Source: Paracoccus denitrificans (GTDB lineage: Bacteria > Pseudomonadota > Alphaproteobacteria > Rhodobacterales > Rhodobacteraceae). Taken from it: a stretch of DNA of 64,000 nt. Below the pieces are notes generated by a model that had not been told where the DNA came from, did not search any database, and worked only from the letters and a program-made list of their open reading frames with translations. Location: contig VAFL01000013.1 in the NCBI GenBank assembly GCA_005768755.1, positions 1 through 64,000 of the forward strand, in the 5' to 3' direction. The position numbers and the translations under genes are program-made. Of the stretch, positions 42,333 to 51,438 are shown in pieces; position 1 is the stretch's first letter; each line of letters begins with the position of its first letter.

Positions 42333-44408
42333 TTACGCTGCCAGATGGATGTGGATATTGCTGTACCCGTCGATCTCCACGCGATTGCCCGGGTGGATGA
42401 CGACTGTGGTGCCGGGGTCCTCGATAATAGCGGGGCCGGCGAAGCTCATGCCGGGCTCGAGCCTGGTGCCGTCATAGATCGAGGCTTTGTGGATGCCCTC
42501 GAGGGCATAGTCGACGTCGCGCTCGCCCTTCTTGGCCAACGAAGCGTCGTTTCCGGTGGGCTCGGACCTGGCCATCTCCAGCTTGCCGACTTCGGCGGAG
42601 GCGACGAGGTGGATGCCGACCATCTCGACAGGGGCGTCAAGCCGATAGGTGTATTCACGCTCATAGGTTTCGTGGAAGGCAGCTTCGATCCCGGCGAGGC
42701 GCGCGTCGGTGACGGCGCCGTCGTCGATCAGCACTTCGGTGGTGTGTTCCTGGTTCTGGTAGCGGAACTTGCCATAGCGCAGCATCTTGACCTTGCCCGC
42801 TTCGATGTTCTCGGCAGCGAACTGGCTGCGGGCCAAGGCCTCGGTCTCGGCAAACAGCGACTCGATGCCGGCAGCGGCGCCTTCCTTGAGGTCGGCGAGG
42901 CGGGTGACGAAATAGTCGCGCCGCAGGTCGGACATCATCATGCCCCAGGCCGAGAACACCGAAGCGCCGGCGGGCACGACAACCTTCTTGACGCCCAGTT
43001 CGGTGGCCAGCGCAACGGCATGCATGGCGCCGCCGCCACCGAAGGCTACCAAGGTGAAGTCACGCGGGTCATGACCGCGGTTGAGCGACACGAGCTTAAG
43101 GGCATTGACCATGTTGTTATTGGCGATACGGATGATGCCGCGCGCAGCCTCGTCGGCATTCACTCCGAGCTTTTCGCCCACCGCCTCGATGGTCTTTTGC
43201 GTAGCTTCCATGTCGGCAACCACTTCGCCGCCGCAGAAATAATCCTTGTTGATGCGCCCGAGCCAGAGATTGGCATCGGTCGTCGTGGCATTGGTGCCGC
43301 CGCGGCCATAGGCTGCGGGGCCTGGCTTTGCGCCGGCCGATTGCGGACCGACATGGAGCTTGTTGAACTCGTCCACCCAGGCGATGGAGCCACCGCCATT
43401 GCCGATCTCGACCAGGTCCACCACCGGCACCATGATCGGGTAGCCGGCCGAGGTGCGGTCGCGTTCGATCCAGTAGTCGGTCATGATCTTGACCTGGCCG
43501 TCCTCGATCAGCGAGCACTTGGCGGTGGTGCCACCGATGTCGAGCGCCAGCACATCGGGCTCGCCGATCAGCTTACCCAGTTCTGCCGCGCCCCAAAAGC
43601 CGGAGGCAGGGCCAGATTCCACCATGGTGATCGGGATCTGCGACACCGCCTCGAGCGAGTCGACGCCGCAATTTGACTGCATGATATAGGGATTGCCGCG
43701 GAAGCCCTCGTTCTTGAGCCCCTCATTGAGGCGCTTGAGATACTGCTCCGCCGCCGGTTGCACATAGGCCGAGAGCACTGCTGTATTGGTGCGCTCGTAC
43801 TCGCGCCATTCACGGGTGATCTGATGTGAGGCCACCACCGACCCCTCCGGCCAGAGGCGCTTGACCTCCTCGAGCGTCGCCCGCTCATGCGCCGGGTTGG
43901 CATAGGAGTGAAGGAAGCTGATGGCAATCGCTTCCACGCCGTCCTTGCGGAAATCGTCGAGGATCGCCGGCAGACCGGAAAGGTCCAACTGCGTGACCTC
44001 CTCACCCTTGTACGTCATTCGGCCCGGCACCTCGCGCCTGAGGTACCGCTCGACGAAAGGCTTTGGCTTTCTGTAATCCAGATTAAAGAAATCCGGGCGG
44101 TTGCCGCGCGCTATCTCCAGCGTGTCGCGGAAGCCTTCGGTAGTGATGAGGCCGACCTTGACGCCCTTGCGCTCCGTCAGTGCGTTGATCACTACCGTCG
44201 TGCCATGGGCAAGGAAGTCGATCTCGGAGGGGCTCACACCGCTTTTGGCGATGACGTTGAGCACGCCCTGTTCGAAATTGGGCGGCGTCGTATCTGACTT
44301 GGCGGTCTTAATGGTTGCCTTGCCAGTCGAAAGATCAGTCTCGAAGCAGACGAGGTCGGTGAAGGTGCCACCAACATCCGTTGCGACTCGGATGGTCTTG
44401 TTAGCCAT
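42333..44408 (-). CDS. Hydantoinase A/oxoprolinase family protein
   Basis: The 691-residue protein is the ATP-using subunit. It has the nucleotide motif DVGGTFTDLV at 10-19, HGTTVVINALTERKG, and the second phosphate motif ALDIGGTTAKCSL near 280. Later blocks are GNGGGSIAWVDEFNKL, GPQSAGAKPGPAAYGRGG and FGGGGAMHAVALA. These are shared by N-methylhydantoinase A, 5-oxoprolinase and acetone carboxylase. It overlaps the GAF gene by eight bases. The true substrate cannot be read from the sequence. Confidence 0.93.
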   Translation of the reverse strand: MANKTIRVATDVGGTFTDLVCFETDLSTGKATIKTAKSDTTPPNFEQGVLNVIAKSGVSPSEIDFLAHGTTVVINALTERKGVKVGLITTEGFRDTLEIARGNRPDFFNLDYRKPKPFVERYLRREVPGRMTYKGEEVTQLDLSGLPAILDDFRKDGVEAIAISFLHSYANPAHERATLEEVKRLWPEGSVVASHQITREWREYERTNTAVLSAYVQPAAEQYLKRLNEGLKNEGFRGNPYIMQSNCGVDSLEAVSQIPITMVESGPASGFWGAAELGKLIGEPDVLALDIGGTTAKCSLIEDGQVKIMTDYWIERDRTSAGYPIMVPVVDLVEIGNGGGSIAWVDEFNKLHVGPQSAGAKPGPAAYGRGGTNATTTDANLWLGRINKDYFCGGEVVADMEATQKTIEAVGEKLGVNADEAARGIIRIANNNMVNALKLVSLNRGHDPRDFTLVAFGGGGAMHAVALATELGVKKVVVPAGASVFSAWGMMMSDLRRDYFVTRLADLKEGAAAGIESLFAETEALARSQFAAENIEAGKVKMLRYGKFRYQNQEHTTEVLIDDGAVTDARLAGIEAAFHETYEREYTYRLDAPVEMVGIHLVASAEVGKLEMARSEPTGNDASLAKKGERDVDYALEGIHKASIYDGTRLEPGMSFAGPAIIEDPGTTVVIHPGNRVEIDGYSNIHIHLAA

Positions 44409-44907
44409 TGCTGGCCTCCTTGGTCTGAAATTGCTTTTGGAACAGCAGGCAGGCGACGCCCGCGAGCTTGAGGCTCTCGGCAGCGGCGATGCGTTCCGTC
44501 GTGTATTGGCCCGCTAGGTCCAGGCAGTTGACGGTGCCACGCACGTTTCCTGCGACAACGATGGGGATGTTGATGACGGATTCGCAGCCGAGCGAGCGGA
44601 TCAGCTCGTGGTCGGAGAACACGGCCTTCACGCCCTCATAGTCATTGGCGACGAAGTTGCGCTGCTCATTGATGACGACTTGCGTCCAGTGTGTAGGGTT
44701 GAGCGGCTTGGTGCCGGAAACGGGATAGGCGTCCGCCATATTGGAAAAGACGCGGCTCGCCTCGCCCGTTTCAGGGTCGTAGGTCATGACGGTGAAGAGC
44801 TTGGCGCCGATTGTCTCCTGCGCCAGTCCCCGTAGCGCGCCATAGACGCTTTGCGGGGTCGCGTCCTTTGCGGCAAGTGCCTGCGAAATAATCGAATAGT
44901 CAGTCAC
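44401..44907 (-). CDS. GAF domain protein
   Basis: The 168-residue protein is a single GAF domain: KLFTVMTYDPETGEASRVFS, RNFVANDYEGVKAVFSDHEL and CESVINIPIVVAGNVRGTVN. It carries no output domain and no membrane segment, so it is a soluble ligand-binding protein. It lies between the transporter genes and HyuA, overlapping the latter by eight bases, and I have seen similar lone GAF genes beside hyuAB operons. It may sense the substrate or act as an accessory of the enzyme. Confidence 0.85.
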   Translation of the reverse strand: MTDYSIISQALAAKDATPQSVYGALRGLAQETIGAKLFTVMTYDPETGEASRVFSNMADAYPVSGTKPLNPTHWTQVVINEQRNFVANDYEGVKAVFSDHELIRSLGCESVINIPIVVAGNVRGTVNCLDLAGQYTTERIAAAESLKLAGVACLLFQKQFQTKEASNG

Positions 44908-44909
44908 TA

Positions 44910-45713
44910 CTATGATTCCATGGTTAAACGGTCGCGCAAGGCTGCTTCTTCCGACGTCACCACAGGGACGGCGGCGATGAGCTTGCGCGTGTAGGGGTTC
45001 TTGGGCGCGGTGAAGATGGTCTCTGTGTCGCTGAGTTCCATGAGCTTGCCGCGCTCGAATACGGCGACCCGGTCGGCAACATTGCGCACCACCGACAGGT
45101 CGTGGGTGATGAAGACATAAGTCAGAGAGCGCTTGCGCTTGAGGTCGTCCAGGAGCTTGAGCGCGCGCGCCTGCACCAGCACGTCCAGCGCGGAGGTCGG
45201 CTCGTCGAGCACCACAACTTCGGACTCGCAGGCCAGCGCCCTGGCGATGGCCACGCGCTGGCGCTGCCCGCCTGACAGGCTCGCAGGCGAACGGCGGGCG
45301 AAATCGGCAGGCAGGCCTACCTCCTCGAGCAGTTGCCCCACCCGCGTCGCCCGCCCGGATTTCGGTCCGATATCATGCACGTCTAGCGCGAGGCGCAGCG
45401 ATGCTCCAATCGAGCGCTTAGGGTTGAGCGAGGAGAGCGGGTTCTGTTGTACCAGCTGGATGGATCGGCGGTGAGCGAGGGTCCGCCGGCCAGGCAGCGC
45501 CACGTCCTTGAGCAATATCTCGCCTTCGCTTGGTGGATAGATGCCGAGGATCATGTTGGCGATTGTCGACTTGCCCGAGCCGGACTCGCCCACAACCGCG
45601 AGGCATTCTCCCTGCCTCACGTCGAAGGAGATATTGTCGACGGCGCGCACTTCATGGGTGCCGAGCTTGAAGATCTTGGAAACCGAACGCAGCGACAGCA
45701 ATGGCGCGCTCAT
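44910..45713 (-). CDS. Oligopeptide-type ABC transporter ATPase (OppF/DppF)
   Basis: The 267-residue ATPase has Walker A GESGSGKSTIANMIL, the Q-loop region VQQNPLSSLNP, the signature LSGGQRQRVAIARAL and Walker B VVLDEPTSALDV with the switch His in ITHDLSV. The C-terminal stretch FTAPKNPYTRKLIAAVP is the oligopeptide-ATPase tail. It shares one base with the OppD-like gene upstream, so the two halves are produced together. Confidence 0.94.
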   Translation of the reverse strand: MSAPLLSLRSVSKIFKLGTHEVRAVDNISFDVRQGECLAVVGESGSGKSTIANMILGIYPPSEGEILLKDVALPGRRTLAHRRSIQLVQQNPLSSLNPKRSIGASLRLALDVHDIGPKSGRATRVGQLLEEVGLPADFARRSPASLSGGQRQRVAIARALACESEVVVLDEPTSALDVLVQARALKLLDDLKRKRSLTYVFITHDLSVVRNVADRVAVFERGKLMELSDTETIFTAPKNPYTRKLIAAVPVVTSEEAALRDRLTMES

Positions 45714-46600
45714 CAGGACACCTCTACCTTGGGCGACGTCTCGTGGACCACCATGGGGTCGTAGAAGGCTTGCGAGTCGTCCTCGATCTCAGGGATGCCG
45801 CCGCCAGTGAGGCGCGGCACCGCAGCCAGCAGAGCCCGCGTATAAGGATGGCTCGGATTGGCAAAGAGGGCGGCTGTCGGTCCAGTCTCGACCATGCGGC
45901 CCTTGTAGATAACGTAGACCCGGTCGGCGAATTCGCGGACGACACCGAGGTTGTGTGAAATGAACAGCACCGAGGTGCCCTGCTGGCGCACGAGGTCGCT
46001 CATCAGCTTAAGCGTCTGGTTCTGCACCGTCACGTCCAGCGCCGTACCCGGCTCGTCGGCAATCAGAAGCGAGGGTCCATTGGCCAGCGCCATGGCGATC
46101 ATGATGCGCTGGTTCATGCCCCCCGATAGCTGGAAGGAATAGGACTGCAGCACCCGCTCGGGATCATGTATGGCCACGCGCGCCAGCGCCTCGGCGGCCT
46201 TCTTTCGCGCCTGGGCAAGCGCGATGCCGGGATTGGCGCGCTTGAGCACTTCGTGAAACAGTACCTCTATGGTGTAGACCGGATTGAGCGCCGAGGTGGG
46301 ATCCTGGAAGATCATCGACATCTTGGTCCCGCGCAGCGAATGCCGCTCGCGCCTCGAGAGCGTGTTGAGGTCCTTGCCCTCGAATTCCAGCCGTCCTTCG
46401 ATGCGAGCAGAGCGCAGTTCCTGCAACAGTCCGAGCACAATGCGTGCGGTGACCGACTTGCCCGAGCCCGATTCCCCGACCAGCGCCACGCGCTCGCCCT
46501 GAGCGATCTGCAGCGAGATGCCGTGCAGCACCTGGGCAAGACCGGCATAGCTCTTGAAGCCGAGCTTGAGGTTCTCGATGAGAAGCGTGGGACGGCTCAT
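45713..46600 (-). CDS. Oligopeptide-type ABC transporter ATPase (OppD/DppD)
   Basis: I use the ATG at 46600 (MSRPTLLIENLKLGF), which overlaps the upstream permease stop by four bases. The 295-residue protein has Walker A GESGSGKSVTARIVL, Q-loop IFQDPTSALNPV, signature LSGGMNQRIMIAMAL and Walker B LLIADEPGTALDV. The tail FANPSHPYTRALLAAVPRL is typical. It forms the heterodimeric motor with the OppF-like protein. Confidence 0.94.
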   Translation of the reverse strand: MSRPTLLIENLKLGFKSYAGLAQVLHGISLQIAQGERVALVGESGSGKSVTARIVLGLLQELRSARIEGRLEFEGKDLNTLSRRERHSLRGTKMSMIFQDPTSALNPVYTIEVLFHEVLKRANPGIALAQARKKAAEALARVAIHDPERVLQSYSFQLSGGMNQRIMIAMALANGPSLLIADEPGTALDVTVQNQTLKLMSDLVRQQGTSVLFISHNLGVVREFADRVYVIYKGRMVETGPTAALFANPSHPYTRALLAAVPRLTGGGIPEIEDDSQAFYDPMVVHETSPKVEVS

Positions 46601-47430
46601 TGATCTGCTCCCAATATGTTGCGCAGCGCATCGCCCAACAGGTTGAAGCCGAACACAGCGACAAGGATGGCGAGGCCGGGAAAGACGGTGAGCCACCAGC
46701 TATCAGGCAGATAGCTACCGCCTTCGGCGACCATGGAGCCAAGGTCCGGGGTCGGCGGCTGCACGCCTAATCCCAGGAATGACAGCGAGGACGCGATCAA
46801 GATGACGAAGCCGAGGTCGAGCGTCATCTTGGTAATTACTGCCGGCAGGGCATTGGGCAGTATCTCACGGAAGATTATGTGCAGCTTCGAGGCGCCCAGC
46901 ACCTCGGCGGCCAACACGTACCCCTCTTCGCGCTCAGAACGCGTGATGTTGTAGACGAGCCGGGTATACCAGGGCCACCACATGGCGGTGACAGCTAGCA
47001 TGCCATTGGTGAGCGAGGGCTCGAGCATCCCCATGATCGACATGGCAAGAACCAGCGGCGGGATCGACAGGAACACGTCCGTAATGCGCATCAGCACATA
47101 CTCGGTCCAGCCTCCGATATAGCCCGCAACGAGCCCAAGGGTGACGCCGATGGGCACGGCGATGACCAGTACCACCACGCCCAGGATCAGCGAGGTCCGG
47201 TAAGCAAAGAGAATGCGGCTGAAGAGGTCGCGGCCGACAAGGTCGGTGCCGAACCAGTTCATCGCGTCCGGCGCCTTGTTGAAGTTGGTGAAGTCCACCA
47301 CCGCGCCGACATGCTCGGGAAAGGGTGCCAAAAATTCGGCGAAGAGCGCCGAAACCACCACGACGCCAACCAGCAGGATGCCAACGATGGAAAGTGGGTT
47401 CGAAAACAGGATGCTTGCGGTGCGCTTCAT
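46597..47430 (-). CDS. ABC transporter permease (OppC/DppC-like)
   Basis: The 277-residue protein starts at the ATG at 47430, overlapping the upstream permease by four bases. It has about six membrane helices and an EAA-type coupling loop near AAEVLGASKLHIIFREILPN. The N-terminal periplasmic part contains NWFGTDLVGRDLFSRILFAY, a known OppC signature. It forms the pore with the OppB-like partner. Confidence 0.93.
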   Translation of the reverse strand: MKRTASILFSNPLSIVGILLVGVVVVSALFAEFLAPFPEHVGAVVDFTNFNKAPDAMNWFGTDLVGRDLFSRILFAYRTSLILGVVVLVIAVPIGVTLGLVAGYIGGWTEYVLMRITDVFLSIPPLVLAMSIMGMLEPSLTNGMLAVTAMWWPWYTRLVYNITRSEREEGYVLAAEVLGASKLHIIFREILPNALPAVITKMTLDLGFVILIASSLSFLGLGVQPPTPDLGSMVAEGGSYLPDSWWLTVFPGLAILVAVFGFNLLGDALRNILGADQ

Positions 47431-48452
47431 GACGCCCTCTGCGAGTGACGGATGCGGGGGTTGATGAAGGCGATCAGCAAATCGACGATGATGTTGACGA
47501 TGAGAAACATCGCGGAAATTACGAGAACGGTACCGATGATGGCATTGAGGTCCTTGTGCAGGATCACCTGCACGCCATAGCGCGACAGACCCGGCCAAGC
47601 GAACACTGCCTCGACAAGGAAAGCGCTGCCCAGCATGGCCGCAAAATCAAGGCCGATGATGGTAAGCGACGGAATGAGCGAGGGCTTGAAGGCGAAGCGG
47701 TTGGCGATCGAGCGCTCCGAAAAGCCATAGGCCTTCGCCATCTCGACATAGGGTCGGTCATAGGTCTCGACCATATTGGCGCGAGTCAGGCGGGCCGCCT
47801 GCCCGATGCCCGACAGCGCCAGAGCGAAGGCGGGTAGAATGATATGCCAGAAGGCATTGCCAAAGGCGGCGACATTGCCGGCCAGCAGCGTGTCGACGAG
47901 CAGAAAGCCAGTCACGGGGGGAATGGTGAAAGTGTCGCTTATGCGCCCCGCGATCGGGAACAGCGTCAGGAAATAGGAAAACAGCAGCATCAGGATCACG
48001 GCCCAGACAAAGCTCGGTGCCGAGACGCCGAGCAGCGAGACCAGCCGAACCAAATTGTCGAGCCAGCTGTTGCGATATCGTGCCGAGAGCTTGCCAAGTG
48101 GCAGACCGATGCCCACCATCAGCACGCCGGCGACGAAGATCAGTTCCAATGTAGCCGGCAGGAACTGGGCGATGTCCGCGGTCACGGGGCGGTTAGTGTA
48201 GAGCGAGATCCCTAGGTCGCCCTGCGATAGGTCGCGCAAGAAATAGCCATACTGGCTGATAAGCGGCTCATTAAGGTGCAGGCGATCACGCAGCGCCTGA
48301 ACAGCCTCGGTCGTAGCGTTAGGCCCGAGCGCTATGCGAGCGGGATCGCCTGGGATCACCCTGGCGATGAAGAAGATCAGGATGGAAACCCCGAACAGCA
48401 CGAGCAACGAGGTTCCGAGCCGCTTCAAGATTAGGTGGATGACTGGTGACAT
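47427..48452 (-). CDS. ABC transporter permease (OppB/DppB-like)
   Basis: The 341-residue protein has the OppB opening ILKRLGTSLLVLFGVSILIF and the residues VIPGDPARIALGPNATTEAV. Six membrane helices are likely, and a coupling loop reads YVEMAKAYGFSERSIANRF. It is the first permease after the binding-protein gene and overlaps the next one by four bases. Confidence 0.94.
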   Translation of the reverse strand: MSPVIHLILKRLGTSLLVLFGVSILIFFIARVIPGDPARIALGPNATTEAVQALRDRLHLNEPLISQYGYFLRDLSQGDLGISLYTNRPVTADIAQFLPATLELIFVAGVLMVGIGLPLGKLSARYRNSWLDNLVRLVSLLGVSAPSFVWAVILMLLFSYFLTLFPIAGRISDTFTIPPVTGFLLVDTLLAGNVAAFGNAFWHIILPAFALALSGIGQAARLTRANMVETYDRPYVEMAKAYGFSERSIANRFAFKPSLIPSLTIIGLDFAAMLGSAFLVEAVFAWPGLSRYGVQVILHKDLNAIIGTVLVISAMFLIVNIIVDLLIAFINPRIRHSQRAS

Positions 48453-48513
48453 TGATGCGCCCTCGGCAGAGTCACCGGGCCGGCACCGTGCCAGCCCGGC
48501 AGTGTCCAGCGGA

Positions 48514-50112
48514 TTACTGGCCAGTCATTTCCATGTTGCGGAAGGTCAAGTTCATCCCGTCGAGCGGATAGAACTTCGCCGGATCCGTCAAAGTCGGCAC
48601 CTTGACGCGGTTGCTTGCCGCGAATACGGACTGGCGGTCATAGGCATAGATCGACGGTGCCAATTCCATCAGCCTTGCATTGAGGTTTGCATAAGCCTCA
48701 GCCCGCTCCTCTTCCGTCGGGGCAGTGCGACCTGCCTCGAGATACTGGTCGACCTGCGGGTCGTTCAGATATTCAGGCGACTGCCAGGTGCCGGCGGCCG
48801 AGGAATGGTACATGCCATAGAGCAGCGTGTCGGGATCGCCGGTGACGGCGTTCACGAAGAGTTGGCTGACATGCGGGGTGTTCTCAGGCTTGGTCACCGC
48901 ATCGGAGAAGAGCGCCCAAGGCATCTTGACTATATTGGACTTGAAGCCGAGCTCACTAAAATTAGCCTGCATCAGCAGCGCGTAGCGCTCCTCTACGGGC
49001 ACTTCTGCAATCCACGAGAGGTCTATGGTATAGTCGGCCGGGTTGTATTTGCACTGGGCCAGGTATTCTTTAGCCTTATCGAGATTGCGTTCGACCACGG
49101 TGTCGGCAGGGTTGGAGCCGAGCATGCCAACGGGGATCGCGCCCGAGGCAGGACTGCCCTGCGCCGCATCGGCAGTGATTGCCACCATCTTGATTGCCGA
49201 GGCGTAATCGAAGGCATTGGCGACGGCCAGGCGGCAGTTCGGATCGTCGAACGGAGCCTTGGTCGTGTTGAGCTTGATATAAAGCGCGCCGGCACTGCGT
49301 TCGGTGAGGAGTTGCGCGCCATCCTTAGCCAAAGCACCAAGCACTTCCGGAGGTAGCCACTGCGAGGAGATATCGTGCTCGCCCTGCGCGATAAGCGTCC
49401 GGACGGTCGCTGCCTCAAGGCCGTAGCGGTAGCGGACCGTGTCAGGAGCCACGTCGGGCACGCCAAGGAAGTAGTTCGCGTTCTTCTCCATCACGGTTTC
49501 GGACTGCGGATTGTGCGAGGTGACGGCATAGGCACCCGTGCCGGCGCTGTCGGCGGACAGGTAGGCCTGCCCCCAGTCGCCGAACTCGCCTTCGCCCTCG
49601 CCGAGATTCTCTTTTACCAGCTTGCTATCGATAATCGGCAGGCGAACCAGCGAGGCCACGAAGGGCGCATAGGCTTCCGTGAGCGTAAACTTGACGGTCT
49701 GAGCATCGACGACCTCCGCGCTCTCGATCTTCTCGAAGAGATAGGAGAGGCCCTGCCCGAGCGCCTTCGTGCGCTCGAAGGAGAAGACGACGTCCTCTGC
49801 GGTGAGTGGGTTGCCGCTTTCAAAGGTCACGCCCTGGCGCAGCTTGAAGGTGAAGGTATTCCCTTCGGTTTCCCAGCTTTCTGCCAGGTGCGGCTGATAG
49901 CCTGGCTTGCCCTGGTTCGGAATCACCAGCGTGTCATAGACATTGAACATCAACACGCTGTCTGCATAATCCGAGGCTTTTGCCGGATCGAGCTCGCCTA
50001 CCGGCACCTCGTCCAGCCGCAGCACGGTTTGCGCCATCGCAACACCAGTGATCGCCGTCAATGCCGTGGCGGCCAGTGCCGCTGCCGCCAAAACCTTGCT
50101 GAATTGTCTCAT
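48514..50112 (-). CDS. Periplasmic substrate-binding protein (SBP_bac_5 family)
   Basis: The 532-residue protein has a clear signal peptide (MRQFSKVLAAAALAATALTA, cleavage near AMA-QT). The DppA/OppA-type fold follows, with LDPAKASDYADSVLMFNVYD, LAESWETEGNTFTFKLRQGV and TAEDVVFSFERTKALGQGLS. The family binds peptides, nickel, opines or similar compounds. I use the ATG at 50112. As first gene after the regulator it should be the most expressed, and it defines what the operon imports; that ligand is unknown. Confidence 0.94.
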   Translation of the reverse strand: MRQFSKVLAAAALAATALTAITGVAMAQTVLRLDEVPVGELDPAKASDYADSVLMFNVYDTLVIPNQGKPGYQPHLAESWETEGNTFTFKLRQGVTFESGNPLTAEDVVFSFERTKALGQGLSYLFEKIESAEVVDAQTVKFTLTEAYAPFVASLVRLPIIDSKLVKENLGEGEGEFGDWGQAYLSADSAGTGAYAVTSHNPQSETVMEKNANYFLGVPDVAPDTVRYRYGLEAATVRTLIAQGEHDISSQWLPPEVLGALAKDGAQLLTERSAGALYIKLNTTKAPFDDPNCRLAVANAFDYASAIKMVAITADAAQGSPASGAIPVGMLGSNPADTVVERNLDKAKEYLAQCKYNPADYTIDLSWIAEVPVEERYALLMQANFSELGFKSNIVKMPWALFSDAVTKPENTPHVSQLFVNAVTGDPDTLLYGMYHSSAAGTWQSPEYLNDPQVDQYLEAGRTAPTEEERAEAYANLNARLMELAPSIYAYDRQSVFAASNRVKVPTLTDPAKFYPLDGMNLTFRNMEMTGQ

Positions 50113-50162
50113 TCCCGTTTTCCCTTGTTGTCGTCTCGACTGCCCGGTCCCTAGTGCACGGG

Positions 50163-50753
50163 TCACTTTTCCTTGCCGTCTTCGCCGAAGAGATCCTGTG
50201 TGCCCACCCAAAGCGCGACAGATGTGTGTTGCGAGCTGTTCCACACCTGATGCGGACTGGTGGATGGAAAGTGGATCGAATCCCCCTCGTGCAGGATCAC
50301 GTGATTGCCATCCACTGAAGTGCTGACCTCTCCCGATAAGACGAACATCATTTCCTCCCCATCATGAGAGATCACTTCCGAGCGATAGCCGGGTGAGATG
50401 TTCATGATAACGCTGCGAATTTTGCGCCCGGGGAAATTGGCCGAGATACGCTCGTAGCGGATGGGGCGCTCTTCCCTGGAAAGAGAAAATGGCTGGCGCA
50501 GCCCAGTGCGCGAATAGCTGTTCTCGAGACTGGGCTGCTGTAGATAGGTGCCGACATCGGTCTTCAAGATCTTGCAGATAGAAACCAACGAGGAAAGCGA
50601 AGGAGCCGTTAGGTCCCGCTCCACCTGCGAGATGAATCCCAATGAGAGTCCGGCTCTATCTGCGACATCTTTCAGGGTCATGCCCAACTCTTGTCGGCGC
50701 TCGCGAAGACGCCGGCCAAGCGGAAGTTGTTCGTCACCCTTTGTCAGCAGCAT
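50163..50753 (-). CDS. XRE-cupin transcriptional regulator
   Basis: The 196-residue protein has an N-terminal XRE domain (LRERRQELGMTLKDVADRAG, then LSLGFISQVERDLTAPSLSS) and a C-terminal cupin (MNISPGYRSEVISHDGEEMM, LHEGDSIHFPSTSPHQVWN). This layout is typical of regulators of amino-acid, polyamine and related catabolism. I place the start at the ATG at 50753, since the candidate promoter and an operator lie between it and the next possible ATG (50795). It likely controls itself and the whole transport/hydantoinase operon. Confidence 0.9.
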   Translation of the reverse strand: MLLTKGDEQLPLGRRLRERRQELGMTLKDVADRAGLSLGFISQVERDLTAPSLSSLVSICKILKTDVGTYLQQPSLENSYSRTGLRQPFSLSREERPIRYERISANFPGRKIRSVIMNISPGYRSEVISHDGEEMMFVLSGEVSTSVDGNHVILHEGDSIHFPSTSPHQVWNSSQHTSVALWVGTQDLFGEDGKEK

Positions 50754-50773
50754 TGACCACCTACCCGCGTCGG

Positions 50774-50844
50774 TTTTAGCTCCACTAAAATCCATCAAAG
50801 TGCCTACGGGGGATACTGTCAAGCGAATTTTAGTGTGGCTAAAA
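50774..50844 (-). promoter_or_regulatory. Promoter flanked by two TTTTAG-N5-CTAAAA operators
   Basis: On the minus strand TTGACA (50822-50817) and TTTGAT (50799-50794) are 17 bases apart. The perfect inverted repeat TTTTAG-N5-CTAAAA occurs at 50828-50844, just upstream of the -35 box, and again at 50774-50790, over the expected transcription start. Centre-to-centre distance is 54 bp, close to five helical turns. This suggests binding of the XRE-cupin protein to both, with looping or cooperative repression. Confidence 0.75.
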
Positions 50845-51438
50845 ATCTGACATTTGCCTAGGGGTGTCGGCCCAGGCGCTGAACAGGATGATCATCAGCA
50901 ATCGTGGTGAGGCGTATCCGTCCGGTGTCGGTGCGGTTCAGGCGTTTTCGGGCTGCCAGTTCCAAGGCGTGAGATCTTCGATGCGATTGATCTTGTGATC
51001 AGGCAAGCGCTGGAGGACCCATGTGAGCCACGCTTCGGGGTCGACATCGTTCATCTTGGCGGTTTCGATGAGCGTGTAAGCGATGGCAGCCGCTTTTCCG
51101 CCGCCGATTGACCCCATGAACAGATAGTTTTTCCTTCCAAGGGCAATAGGTCTGATGGACCGCTCACAGGTATTGTTGTCCAGCTCGAGACGCCCGTCGC
51201 TGAGATAGCCGCGCGCTTTCGGCATGCGGTTCAGGGCGTATCGGATCGCTTCGGCCAGCTTGGTTTTGCCGGAGATTTTGCGCAGTTGTGCCTGCAGCCA
51301 AAGCTCTAACTCATCAAAGACCGGCTTGGCGTTGGTCTGCCGCAGGGTGACACGCTCTTGCGGAGATTTGTCCCGCGCTTCCTTCTCCACAGCATAGAGC
51401 TGTGCAATCTGCTTGATCGCCTGTTCCGTGGGACGCAT
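50845..51438 (-). mobile_element. IS66-family element, 3' remnant
   Basis: The last 166 codons of the chimeric frame (51438-50938) are the C-terminus of an IS66 TnpC transposase: LYAVEKEARDKSPQERVTLR, AEAIRYALNRM, GYLSDGRLELDNNTCERSIR with the catalytic Glu, and NYLFMGSIGGGKAAAIAYTL. The N-terminal part and tnpA/tnpB are absent. The outer end towards 50845 is not defined; I saw no certain inverted repeat. Confidence 0.75.

Noticed and set aside
42345..43676. A 443-codon plus-strand frame opposite HyuA
   Set aside because: Shadow frame; HyuA motifs on the minus strand are unambiguous.
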